Positions 18,723 to 26,086 of a DNA stretch of 64,000 nt are shown here, in pieces. Where the stretch lies: contig NZ_NFJR01000006.1 in NCBI RefSeq assembly GCF_002159975.1, forward strand, positions 1 through 64,000, read 5' to 3'. The notes under the pieces are model-generated. The model saw only the letters and a program-made list of their open reading frames with translations. It had not been told where the DNA came from and did no database searches. Source of the stretch: Barnesiella sp. An22 (GTDB lineage: Bacteria > Bacteroidota > Bacteroidia > Bacteroidales > Barnesiellaceae). A program made the position numbers and the translations under genes. The number at the start of each line of letters is the position of its first letter. Within the stretch, counting starts at the first letter, position 1.

Positions 18723-18730
18723 TATCTTTG
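18723..18730 (+). promoter_or_regulatory. -7 element before the thioredoxin-like gene
   Basis: TATCTTTG lies 110 bp before the start at 18841. This would give a leader of about 105 nt, longer than is usual here. The rest of the 234-bp gap holds no gene. Confidence 0.5.
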
Positions 18731-18840
18731 TCGCCGGAAAGTCACGACGGGGGAGCGCGGCTTTTCCCCACCTGCCCGACGGCTTGGCCCGGGGCAGCAG
18801 CACCTCCGCCCGATGTCAAACACGCAACCCGATACTCATT

Positions 18841-19311
18841 ATGAACGTAAAACACCTGTTGGGAATAACCCTCGCCTGCCTGCCCTTTTTCTTTGCCTGC
18901 CAGGCCAAGGAGCAACCGGCCCAACCCGAAAAGAGCGCAAAAGTACAAACCGTAAAACCCCGCCACCTGACCAAGGCCGAGTTCCTCGCCAAGGTGGCCA
19001 ACTTCGAGAAGACCCCCGACCGCTGGGAGTTCCTGGGCGCCCGCCCCTGCATTGTCGACTTCTACGCCACATGGTGCGGACCCTGCCGCAAGCTGGCCCC
19101 CATACTCGAGGAGATAGCTACCGAATATGCCGGACAGATCGATGTCTATAAAATCGATGTCGACAAGGAACCGCAGTTGGCCGCCATCTTCGGGGTGCAA
19201 AGCATCCCCACCCTCCTCTTCTGCCCCATGAAGGACCAGCCCCAGATTGCAGCCGGACTCATGGACAAGGAGACCCTGCAACGAGCCATCAAAGAGGTGT
19301 TGCTTCCGTAA
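18841..19311 (+). CDS. Thioredoxin-fold lipoprotein
   Basis: A 156-residue exported protein. The start at 18841 gives a lipoprotein signal (MNVKHLLGITLACL..., lipobox FFAC, acyl-Cys ~20); an in-frame ATG at 18784 would bury it. The thioredoxin domain (~45-155) has the active site WCGPC, the cis-proline loop SIPTLL, and DVDKEP. It probably acts as a periplasmic disulphide reductase or exchanger anchored in the membrane. It stands alone, with the convergent exonuclease gene 58 bp downstream. Confidence 0.9.
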   Translation: MNVKHLLGITLACLPFFFACQAKEQPAQPEKSAKVQTVKPRHLTKAEFLAKVANFEKTPDRWEFLGARPCIVDFYATWCGPCRKLAPILEEIATEYAGQIDVYKIDVDKEPQLAAIFGVQSIPTLLFCPMKDQPQIAAGLMDKETLQRAIKEVLLP

Positions 19312-19369
19312 GGATGAGATAAGGGAAAGTCAATCGATTGAGCTTCGAAAGGAGCAAAAGGCCCCACTA

Positions 19370-19900
19370 CTACCGAAGGCGCGGCTGTACGTCGTCGTCC
19401 GGCCACAACCGCATGGCAATGCGGGCACAACCCTCGGCATCGGCCAACGCGTTGTGATGGTGGTCGAAGGGGATACCCAGATAGGCACACACCGTGGGCA
19501 GCCGATAGTTCTCGATGGCCGTGCGCGGAATCACCCGCCGCGCCTGCGTGAGGGTGCAGAGGAAATTGCCATACACATAGTCGATGCCATACATGCGGCA
19601 GGTCGCCCGCAGCACCCGTTCGTCGAAAGCCTTGTTGTGCGCCACCAGCCGCAGCCCCTCGACCAGCGGCGACACCTCGCGCCACACCTGCCCGAAGTTG
19701 GGAGCATGGCAGGTATCGGCGGGGAAGATACCGTGAATCTCCTCCGAAAAACGGCGCACATAGTAGTCGGGCTCGGGGCACACCAGCCGATGCACCCGGT
19801 GCGTCACCTCGCCCCCGCGCACCACCACAAGCCCCACCGAGCAGATGCTCGTGGGTTCGTAATTGGCAGTCTCGAAATCTATGGCGACAAAATCTTTCAT
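19370..19900 (-). CDS. DnaQ-like 3'-5' exonuclease (DEDDh)
   Basis: A 176-residue stand-alone exonuclease domain. The four acidic residues and the histidine of the DEDDh class are present: Asp8 and Glu10 in IDFETA, Asp93 in KAFDERVL, His149 and Asp154 in HNALADA. Such proteins are proofreading subunits or RNases (epsilon, RNase T, oligoribonuclease-like); with no fused polymerase or BRCT/GIY domain the exact substrate is open. It is a single gene with short intergenic gaps on both sides. Confidence 0.88.
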   Translation of the reverse strand: MKDFVAIDFETANYEPTSICSVGLVVVRGGEVTHRVHRLVCPEPDYYVRRFSEEIHGIFPADTCHAPNFGQVWREVSPLVEGLRLVAHNKAFDERVLRATCRMYGIDYVYGNFLCTLTQARRVIPRTAIENYRLPTVCAYLGIPFDHHHNALADAEGCARIAMRLWPDDDVQPRLR

Positions 19901-20038
19901 CGGTAAAAATATCCGGTGGCAAAAGTACGGAAAATTCCGGTGAAATCTTCACATCGCCCCGCGACGGTGAATTTCGCCACACAAATTTTGCGGTATGTGA
20001 GAATACCCCTACCTTTGCTCGAAAGAGAAAACAAGAAG

Positions 20039-20722
20039 ATGAAAATAGGAATTATCGTAGCCATGCAGAGCGAGCTCGATTGCGTGCGTCGCCTGCTGGA
20101 AAATCCCCGCGAAGAGCGCTACGGCGCTTCGCTCTTTACCATAGGCACGAACGGTGCCCACGAGTTGATACTCACCCAGAGCGGCATCGGCAAGGTATCG
20201 TCGGCCATTCGGGCCTACGAGCTCATCGACCGCTACCACCCCGACTGCGTGCTCAACACCGGCGTGGCCGGCGGCATAGACGCCTCGATGCGAGTGATGG
20301 ATATTGTCGTCGGGGCCGAGATTGTCTACCACGACGTGTGGTGTGGCGAAGGCAACGCCTGGGGACAGATACAGGGGCTGCCGCCCCGGTTCCACAGCGA
20401 CCCGGCACTGGTCGAGAAGGCTCTGCAGGTAGAGACCTCGCTGCGCATCTACAAGGGGCTGGTATGCAGCGGCGACCGCTTCATCACCGACCCGGTCGAA
20501 CTCTCCGAAATCAAGGCCCTCTTCCCCGAAGGCATGGCCGTCGACATGGAGTCGGGCTCCATTGCCCAGGTATGCTGCATGCGCGGTATCCCCTTCCTGA
20601 GCTTCCGCATCATCAGCGACACCCCGGGCATCGAGGGTCACCTGGCCCAATACAACCACTTCTGGGACGATGCCCCCCACCGCTCGTTCGAGGTGCTCAC
20701 CAGCCTCATCGCCAAACTGTAA
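20039..20722 (+). CDS. mtnN: 5'-methylthioadenosine/S-adenosylhomocysteine nucleosidase
   Basis: A 227-residue nucleosidase (Pfs) starting MKIGIIVAMQSEL. The family marks are SGIGKVSSA, NTGVAGGID, GDRFI, the AVDMESGS segment whose Glu binds the ribose, and FRIISDTPG with the catalytic Asp. It splits SAH to adenine and S-ribosylhomocysteine, and MTA to adenine and methylthioribose. luxS starts 30 bp later on the same strand and uses its product, so the two form one activated-methyl-cycle operon. ATG 20039 is chosen over an in-frame start at 19916 that would add 41 atypical residues. Confidence 0.95.
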   Translation: MKIGIIVAMQSELDCVRRLLENPREERYGASLFTIGTNGAHELILTQSGIGKVSSAIRAYELIDRYHPDCVLNTGVAGGIDASMRVMDIVVGAEIVYHDVWCGEGNAWGQIQGLPPRFHSDPALVEKALQVETSLRIYKGLVCSGDRFITDPVELSEIKALFPEGMAVDMESGSIAQVCCMRGIPFLSFRIISDTPGIEGHLAQYNHFWDDAPHRSFEVLTSLIAKL

Positions 20723-20752
20723 TACATATCAATCCCTAATACATAACCCGAT

Positions 20753-21241
20753 ATGAAAAAGATACCCAGTTTTACCATAGACCACATTCACCTGCTGCGC
20801 GGCATCTACGTCTCGCGCAAGGATTATCTGGGCGACCACGTAGTCACCACCTTCGACATCCGCATGAAAGAGCCCAACCGCGAGCCCGCCATCGGCTACG
20901 GAGCCCTGCACACCATCGAACACCTGGCTGCCACCTTCCTGCGCAACCACCCGGTATGGGGCGACAAAATCGTATTCTGGGGGCCCATGGGCTGCTGCAC
21001 CGGCAACTACTTTCTGGTGCAGGGCGACCTTGAGTCGCGCGACATCGTCGACCTCATGCGCGAGACCTTCCGCTTCATCCGCGACTTCGAGGGCGAGGTA
21101 CCCGGCGCCGCTCCCCGCGACTGCGGCAACTACCTGCTGCACGACCTGCCCATGGCCCGCTGGGAAGCCGACAAATACCTGCGCGAGGTACTCGACGTAA
21201 TCGAGGAGAAAAATCTCGTCTACCCGACGGTAGAGGAATAA
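20753..21241 (+). CDS. luxS: S-ribosylhomocysteine lyase (autoinducer-2 synthesis)
   Basis: A 162-residue LuxS. Metal ligands are His53 and His57 in HTIEH and Cys124 in RDCGNY; the catalytic Cys lies in GPMGCCTG (81-82). It cleaves S-ribosylhomocysteine to homocysteine and DPD, the precursor of autoinducer-2. Homocysteine can return to methionine; MetY encoded at 51621-52907 belongs to the same sulphur pool. It follows mtnN. A strong promoter and a structured RNA lie directly after the stop. Confidence 0.96.
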   Translation: MKKIPSFTIDHIHLLRGIYVSRKDYLGDHVVTTFDIRMKEPNREPAIGYGALHTIEHLAATFLRNHPVWGDKIVFWGPMGCCTGNYFLVQGDLESRDIVDLMRETFRFIRDFEGEVPGAAPRDCGNYLLHDLPMARWEADKYLREVLDVIEEKNLVYPTVEE

Positions 21242-21258
21242 AATAGCAATCGCATTTT

Positions 21259-21289
21259 TTTGATTTTGTCATAAATCAACATATATTTG
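21259..21289 (+). promoter_or_regulatory. Promoter of the putative ncRNA after luxS
   Basis: TTTG at 21259-21262 and TATATTTG at 21282-21289, spacer 19 nt, is one of the best matches to the Bacteroidota consensus in the window. No coding start follows; the next gene begins almost 400 bp later. Confidence 0.75.
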
Positions 21290-21292
21290 CAA

Positions 21293-21540
21293 AGGCTCAA
21301 AAAGCTAAACAATTAGTCTTTTGAGCAGACATACGAACGGAAGCGTTTTTTAGATATTACTTTGTTCAAGAAAATCGCCAAATTTTCAAAACCGTACAGA
21401 GTAATACAACAGAACGCTCACGCCTTTGATATAGTCATATATCAATATAGGCGTGGGGCTGTTGTTTATTTGTATGGTGGGTGTTTGGCGATACCTCTTG
21501 AACAGATAAACTTTAAACAGTCTCCACGCTTTCCTTTTTT
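21293..21540 (+). ncRNA. Putative rod-shaped non-coding RNA (6S-like shape)
   Basis: After the promoter comes a small hairpin (21295-21302 with 21319-21326), then a nest of paired segments that together make one long rod: 21339-21345 with 21527-21534; 21364-21382 with 21484-21503 (19-20 nt); 21391-21398 with 21471-21478; 21406-21412 with 21459-21465; 21419-21425 with 21449-21455; 21426-21432 with 21439-21445. The outer strand ends in T6 at 21535-21540, a natural terminator. A rod with an internal unpaired zone is the shape of 6S RNA, but I cannot confirm that family from memory of sequence. The 440-bp gap is AT-rich and holds no convincing gene; the rest up to 21681 shows nothing further. Confidence 0.65.
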
Positions 21541-21681
21541 ATTAACAGGCTAAATCTGGGGACTATTAGCACAAATAAACACGAAGCCTATGAAACAACT
21601 ATAAAATCGCCAAATCGGAACAAAAAGGGGAAATCTATTCCAAAGACCTCAATTTTAATCATTTTCATAATAATACAATAG

Positions 21682-22068
21682 ATGAAAAAGATACAGATTC
21701 TATTATTATGCTGCGGCCTGTTATTTTCAATATCGTGTAGCAGCTATAAATACGGAGCCAGCGCAGAGCCGACTCAAAAAAGTAATCTCACTTTTGGTGT
21801 TGTAAAATCAAAAATCATAAAAGGGAGTACTACTCAAGCCGAGATATTAGAAATCTTTGGAGCACCCAACCTGGTGTCGAAAAACAAATCGAACAACGAG
21901 GTATGGAGCTACAACAAAATGAGTACCGTAAACAAACAAGGAGGTACCGATTTCCTATTTGGAGCAAGAGCGTCACAAAGTAGCAGTGCTCAATCTTTCG
22001 ACTTAATCATCACATTCGATTCCAACGATATAGTTTTAGACTATTCAGTGGTCTCAACCAGTTATTAA
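21682..22068 (+). CDS. Small lipoprotein with BamE/SmpA-like domain
   Basis: A 128-residue protein with a lipoprotein signal (lipobox SISC, Cys ~19). The core KIIKGSTTQAEILEIFGAPNLV is a SmpA/OmlA-like motif (a short helix, then G-x-P), and NEVWSYNK follows in place of the usual W-x-Y strand. Proteins of this fold often assist outer-membrane assembly, but many small lipoproteins share it and the role here is unknown. It is followed at 18 bp by a second lipoprotein. Both are less GC-rich than their neighbours, which suggests recent transfer. Confidence 0.75.
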   Translation: MKKIQILLLCCGLLFSISCSSYKYGASAEPTQKSNLTFGVVKSKIIKGSTTQAEILEIFGAPNLVSKNKSNNEVWSYNKMSTVNKQGGTDFLFGARASQSSSAQSFDLIITFDSNDIVLDYSVVSTSY

Positions 22069-22086
22069 CTCTAAAATTTTTACACA

Positions 22087-22578
22087 ATGAAAAAATATAT
22101 CGTCTTTTTACCTATTTTATTTATACTCATGTCGTGCGGAACCTCCAAACCGGCACTTTCACCTGCAGAGATAAAGTTGATGACCACTAAGCAATTCGAG
22201 GCCGATTACAACCTCGTTTTCGGTTCAGCCATTTCTCTGCTCCAATCCGAGGGCTTCTTGATAAACAGTACTGATAAAGAATCGGGACTCATTACCGCCA
22301 GCAAACAGATTGATAATAAGAATGCCGATTGGCAAATGGCTCTTTTGGGTAGTGCTACCGAAGCCTCTACTTCGCAAGCCTCTTTCTTCATTCAACCGCT
22401 TAACGACAACTTGACCGAGGTTAAGTTTACACTCTATGAAGGTAGTGTCACCTCAACTCTCAATCAATTCAGCAAGAGCACCCGAAACAAGAACAGCATG
22501 GTCGAAGACCCCACCATCTATGCCAACTGGTTCAACAACTTGCGTAGTGAAATCGAAAGGAGAAAAGCCCTTATGTAA
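22087..22578 (+). CDS. Lipoprotein of unknown function
   Basis: A 163-residue protein with a lipoprotein signal (lipobox LMSC, Cys ~17). The mature part alternates helix and strand (FEADYNLVFGSAISLLQSEG, then GLITASKQ and FFIQPL) and ends Glu/Arg-rich. This resembles small two-layer alpha/beta lipoproteins that carry DUF-type domains, but I do not recognise a family. It forms a pair with the BamE-like lipoprotein 18 bp upstream and shares its AT-rich codon use. Confidence 0.75.
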   Translation: MKKYIVFLPILFILMSCGTSKPALSPAEIKLMTTKQFEADYNLVFGSAISLLQSEGFLINSTDKESGLITASKQIDNKNADWQMALLGSATEASTSQASFFIQPLNDNLTEVKFTLYEGSVTSTLNQFSKSTRNKNSMVEDPTIYANWFNNLRSEIERRKALM

Positions 22579-22611
22579 TAAGAGCAAAAGCTATTGACTT
22601 CTCATTGAACA

Positions 22612-23274
22612 TTAAAACGGTGTCTCCTCCTTCTTCCCTAAGAAGCGGGGCTGCTTGTCGGTGAGGAGATCGAGAAACATTTTCACACGGGCGAGGTACT
22701 CTCGTCCGTGTATTTTTATATACTTCGCCCGGCGGGCTACGTCGCGGGCATTATAGCCGACGGCCGATATGCCGCTGCTCTTGGCCAGATAGATGGCCCG
22801 CTCGTTGTGAAACTTCTGCGAGATGATGGTGAGGCTGTCCTGCCCGAAAATCTCCTTGGCCCGCACGATGGAGTCGAGCGTACGGAACCCGGCATAGTCG
22901 AGCACGATGCGGTCGGCCGGTACCCCGTGGGCCACCAGAGAATCGCGCATGCAGGTAGGCTCGTCGTAGTCGCGGTCGTGATTGTCGCCACTCACCAGAA
23001 TATAGTCAATCTTGCCCGCCTGGAACAACCGGGCCGCAGCCTCGATACGATAGTCGAAGTAGTAGTTATGGGCCCCCTGCGGAGTAATGGGCGCCGTACC
23101 CAACAGCAGCCCCACGGTACGGTGAGGTATCGCATCGGTCGTGTCGAACGTCTTGTCGCGGGCATACCCCTTTACCAAACCGTTACAAATTCCTATGACG
23201 GCAACCACCCCTATAACAAGAATCACCGCCACAACCATCACAATCATTCCAAATCTCCTTTTATTTTGTTTCAT
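22612..23274 (-). CDS. SanA/YdcF-family membrane-anchored protein (DUF218)
   Basis: A 220-residue protein with one N-terminal membrane helix (~10-32) and a DUF218 domain outside the cytoplasm. VGLLLGTAP, Y(F)DYRIEAAARLFQAGK, ILVSGDNH, YDEPTCMRDSLVAHGVP and DYAGFRTLDSIVRAKE are classic SanA features. SanA homologues contribute to envelope barrier function and vancomycin exclusion; the reaction is not known. The start at 23274 is preferred to 23295 because it leaves a short basic N-terminus before the helix. Upstream (23283-23325) the minus strand repeats TTTCACTAT twice, related to the promoter repeats elsewhere in the window. Confidence 0.87.
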   Translation of the reverse strand: MKQNKRRFGMIVMVVAVILVIGVVAVIGICNGLVKGYARDKTFDTTDAIPHRTVGLLLGTAPITPQGAHNYYFDYRIEAAARLFQAGKIDYILVSGDNHDRDYDEPTCMRDSLVAHGVPADRIVLDYAGFRTLDSIVRAKEIFGQDSLTIISQKFHNERAIYLAKSSGISAVGYNARDVARRAKYIKIHGREYLARVKMFLDLLTDKQPRFLGKKEETPF

Positions 23275-23440
23275 TATCGTCCCTGTTTTAGGCAACGAAG
23301 ATAGTGAAAAATAGTGAAATACCTCACTTTTTCCCTCAAACTAAGTAGGCTTGGCGAGAAAACCCCTACATATAGGTATTGGCCGGCCGGGCCGCATGCC
23401 TTTACTTTGCCTCCGTAAAAACCAAACAACCGTTACGACG

Positions 23441-23941
23441 ATGAAAAGAACAGGAATATTCTACGGCTCTTCGACCGGCATGACCGAGGGAGTAGCCCAC
23501 ACAATCGCCCAGAAACTGGGAATCGCCTCAGACGATATTCACGATGCGGCCCGACTATCGGCCGAGAGCATCGCCCCCTACGAGGCGCTGATACTGGGCT
23601 CCTCGACCTGGGGTTGCGGCGAACTGCAAGACGACTGGTACGATGCCGTAAAGGTGTTGAAAAGTGCCAATCTCACCGGCAAAACCATCGCCCTCTTCGG
23701 CTGCGGCGACAGCGAGTCGTACCCCGACACCTTCTGCGACGCCATCGGCCTGCTCTACGACGAACTGAAGGAGACAGGCTGCCGCTTCACCGGCAACCAC
23801 GTGGCTACCGACGGCTACACGTTCTCCTCGTCGGTATCGGTAGTCAACGGCGATTTCGCAGGGCTCCCGCTCGACGAGACCAACGAAGCCGACCAAACAA
23901 CCGCCCGCATAGAGGCCTGGGTAAAGAGCCTCGACCTGTAA
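23441..23941 (+). CDS. Flavodoxin
   Basis: A 166-residue long-chain flavodoxin. The FMN phosphate loop is GSSTGMTE (8-15), the W-loop is GSSTWGCGELQDDW and the second isoalloxazine loop is FGCGDSESYPDTFCDA. It carries single electrons at low potential in the cytoplasm, replacing ferredoxin when iron is short. The start at 23441 gives the usual KRTGIFYGSSTG opening. A DUF2023 gene follows at 23 bp, a pairing that recurs in this phylum, so the two probably work together. Confidence 0.94.
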   Translation: MKRTGIFYGSSTGMTEGVAHTIAQKLGIASDDIHDAARLSAESIAPYEALILGSSTWGCGELQDDWYDAVKVLKSANLTGKTIALFGCGDSESYPDTFCDAIGLLYDELKETGCRFTGNHVATDGYTFSSSVSVVNGDFAGLPLDETNEADQTTARIEAWVKSLDL

Positions 23942-23964
23942 CCTCACCCAAACGCACTACGCCC

Positions 23965-24312
23965 ATGATTACCTGCCAATCCTTCCCCGCCGAGCTGAAA
24001 GTATTCTTGAACCACGTCTATGAATACAAGAAGGGGGTGCGCCACATGGTACTCTACACCACCAACCGCCGCTACGAAGAGTTTGCCGTAGACCGGCTGA
24101 ACAAACAGCGCATCGACTACTGCATACAGCCCATTGGCTGCAACAAAATAAACCTCTTCTTCGGCCGCCGCGAGTGTATCGAGGTGATTCAATCGCTGGC
24201 CTCGCGCCCCCTGAACGAACTCACCCCCGAGGAGGATTTCATCCTGGGTGCCCTGCTGGGCTACGACCTGTGCGGGCAATGTCAACGCTATTGTAAACGT
24301 AAAGCCAAATAG
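23965..24312 (+). CDS. DUF2023 protein, flavodoxin partner
   Basis: A 115-residue protein matching DUF2023 in length and pattern (LKVFLNHVYEYKKGVRHMVLYT, then INLFFGRRECIEVI). The C-terminus holds three cysteines, CGQCQRYC, which could bind a metal or exchange disulphides. The function is unknown; constant linkage to flavodoxin suggests a role in its folding, loading or electron transfer. The start at 23965 begins after the flavodoxin stop. Confidence 0.88.
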   Translation: MITCQSFPAELKVFLNHVYEYKKGVRHMVLYTTNRRYEEFAVDRLNKQRIDYCIQPIGCNKINLFFGRRECIEVIQSLASRPLNELTPEEDFILGALLGYDLCGQCQRYCKRKAK

Positions 24313-24394
24313 AAAAACTCTTTTCTCTCCTCCTGATCTAAATTGCAAAAGGGGAAAAGAATCCTAAAATTTGAAGTTTGTTTTTAGTTGTGAC

Positions 24395-24426
24395 GAACCC
24401 ACTACGCCGCGAGGCACGGTGGGTTC
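24395..24426. other. Hairpin between convergent genes
   Basis: GAACCCAC at 24395-24402 pairs with GTGGGTTC at 24419-24426 around a GC-rich loop. It lies between two converging genes and may end transcription, but no adjacent T run is present on either strand. Confidence 0.4.
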
Positions 24427-24461
24427 TGCTGTATCGCTGAAAGATTGGCCTTGTTTATACG

Positions 24462-25808
24462 CTACTGCAAGCCACTCAAATCGACTTTATAGTAGGTTGG
24501 CGCCGTATGGTCTCGCTCGAGAAACATCGTCATATACACAGGGGCATACACGATTTTCCCTTCAACACGCATATTGTCATTATTGAACACGATAGCCTCG
24601 GACAGATTATACTCCTTGCAATCCATAATATTGGAAAGAGCCCGATGCGACTCATAATCTTTCCCCGATTTCACCTCGACTGGCAGCACCTTCCCCCCCG
24701 ATTCAATTACAAAATCGAGCTCGCCCCGCTTCTTGTTATTATAGTAATAGGGCTCCAGACCATGCGCCACCAACTCTTGCGCTACGGCATTTTCATAAAC
24801 CGCCCCGTAGTTGATGTTTTTATCGCCCTTGATAATCTGCAACTGTATACCGTCGGCATATTGGGCAGCCAACAACCCTACATCGCTTTGAAACAGTTTA
24901 AAGAGATTTCTCGAACGCGACAACAACAGCGGTACCTTGGGCTCTTCGACATTATAAACCGGAAGTGCCACACCTGCATTTTTCAACCAAAGAAAACTGT
25001 TCCGATAGCGTTCGAACTTGGCATTCTCATTCAGCCGTTTCAATATAAATCGTTTGTTCTTCGCATTGAGTTCGGGAGGAATCAATTTGAAAATCTCCTC
25101 GATATACAGTTTATTATCCGGATCATATTGGGCTATATCCCGTTTGTACAACCGAATAATATCCTGCTGTACAGCCATCACCTCTTGCAGATTGTTCGTC
25201 TCGATATACTTGTCTACGGCTGCCGGCATGCCACCCACCACCAGATAGAGGCGAAACAGTTCCATCATTCTGGCATGGACAAAATCATCGACAGGTTTGC
25301 GACAGGTCCACGAATCCCGCAAAGAATCAATGACCCGATTGCCCACGCCTACACACGACACAAACTCCTCGAAATCGAGCGGATACATATCCTTGATACC
25401 CATATAGCCAACCGGCTCCGACCGAAGGTCCTTCAGCTCGACACCCAACAGAGAACCGCTCAAGATATACCGATACGATCCCTCGTCGACCAGAAATTTA
25501 ATGGCTGTTACAATCTCGGGGCACCGCTGTACCTCATCGAAAAAGATAAGGGTCTCGCCTTTAATCAAGGGCTTGGTTGTCAACGCCGACAACCGAAGGA
25601 GAATGTCATCACTGCTCCGAGCCCCACGGAAGAGCTCCACCGCATCGGGATTCTCTATAAAATTGATTTCGATAAAACTCTTGAACGCCTGCCCAAACTC
25701 CCGTATCGAATAGGTCTTACCCGTCTGTCGGACCCCGGTTATAAGCAAGGCATTACGAGAGTTCGCATAATAGTTGCGAATATAGCTGTCTATCTTACGT
25801 TTAAGCAT
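24462..25808 (-). CDS. AAA-family ATPase with DUF4143 domain
   Basis: A 448-residue protein. The N-terminal AAA_14 domain has Walker A GVRQTGKTY (~25-33), Walker B LIFFDEVQRCPE and sensor SGSLLG. The C-terminal DUF4143 part contains YGAVYENAVAQELVAHG and the nuclease-like ELDFVIESGGKVLPVEVKSGK, a PD-(D/E)xK-type signature. Such proteins are abundant in Bacteroidales and their role is unsettled. The gene is monocistronic and faces the flavodoxin pair. Three 33-bp repeats lie upstream of its start. Its codon use is a little less GC-rich than that of core genes. Confidence 0.88.
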   Translation of the reverse strand: MLKRKIDSYIRNYYANSRNALLITGVRQTGKTYSIREFGQAFKSFIEINFIENPDAVELFRGARSSDDILLRLSALTTKPLIKGETLIFFDEVQRCPEIVTAIKFLVDEGSYRYILSGSLLGVELKDLRSEPVGYMGIKDMYPLDFEEFVSCVGVGNRVIDSLRDSWTCRKPVDDFVHARMMELFRLYLVVGGMPAAVDKYIETNNLQEVMAVQQDIIRLYKRDIAQYDPDNKLYIEEIFKLIPPELNAKNKRFILKRLNENAKFERYRNSFLWLKNAGVALPVYNVEEPKVPLLLSRSRNLFKLFQSDVGLLAAQYADGIQLQIIKGDKNINYGAVYENAVAQELVAHGLEPYYYNNKKRGELDFVIESGGKVLPVEVKSGKDYESHRALSNIMDCKEYNLSEAIVFNNDNMRVEGKIVYAPVYMTMFLERDHTAPTYYKVDLSGLQ

Positions 25809-25842
25809 GCAGTTTCCTTTTATCTAATGCGAAAATAACGCA

Positions 25843-25926
25843 TTTCCTCCACTTTTCCAAGGAATTTATCGCCTATTTTGCCGCTTTTCCAAGGTAAATT
25901 TCCCCACTTTCCTCCACTTTTCCAAG
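25843..25926. repeat. Three 33-bp direct repeats upstream of the AAA ATPase gene
   Basis: Copies at about 25843-25862, 25875-25895 and 25908-25926 share CTCCACTTTTCCAAGG-type sequence with a 33-bp period. Read on the minus strand they encode LGKVEE, LGKAAK and LGKVEE with an 11-codon period, but a stop follows the second copy. The last copy ends about 35 bp before the ATPase start, so they could be a regulatory array or a decayed peptide repeat. Confidence 0.7.
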
Positions 25927-26007
25927 ATTCAAAAGTCAAATACTACCTGTGCATCCCCCTCTCCCGGTGTTCAAGACAACAGATAAAAAGCCAAACCATA
26001 CCTGCAC

Positions 26008-26057
26008 AAAAACGGCCTCCTCGCCGATTCCCCACATCCGAGGCGACAAGGAGGCCG
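26008..26057 (-). terminator. Terminator of the aspartate aminotransferase gene
   Basis: On the minus strand CGGCCTCCT / AGGAGGCCG with inner CGCC/GGCG makes a long stem, followed by TTTTT (plus-strand A5 at 26008-26012). It lies 30 bp past the stop. Confidence 0.85.
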
Positions 26058-26086
26058 CACTATATTATCGTTGTCGATACTGTCGC

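Noticed and set aside
21362-21553. 63-codon frame starting with TTG inside the putative ncRNA
   Set aside because: No promoter-start relation, no family likeness, and the sequence is explained by the paired RNA arms.
25843-25926. CRISPR array
   Set aside because: Only three imperfect copies with 33-bp total period, so no room for spacers; no cas genes.
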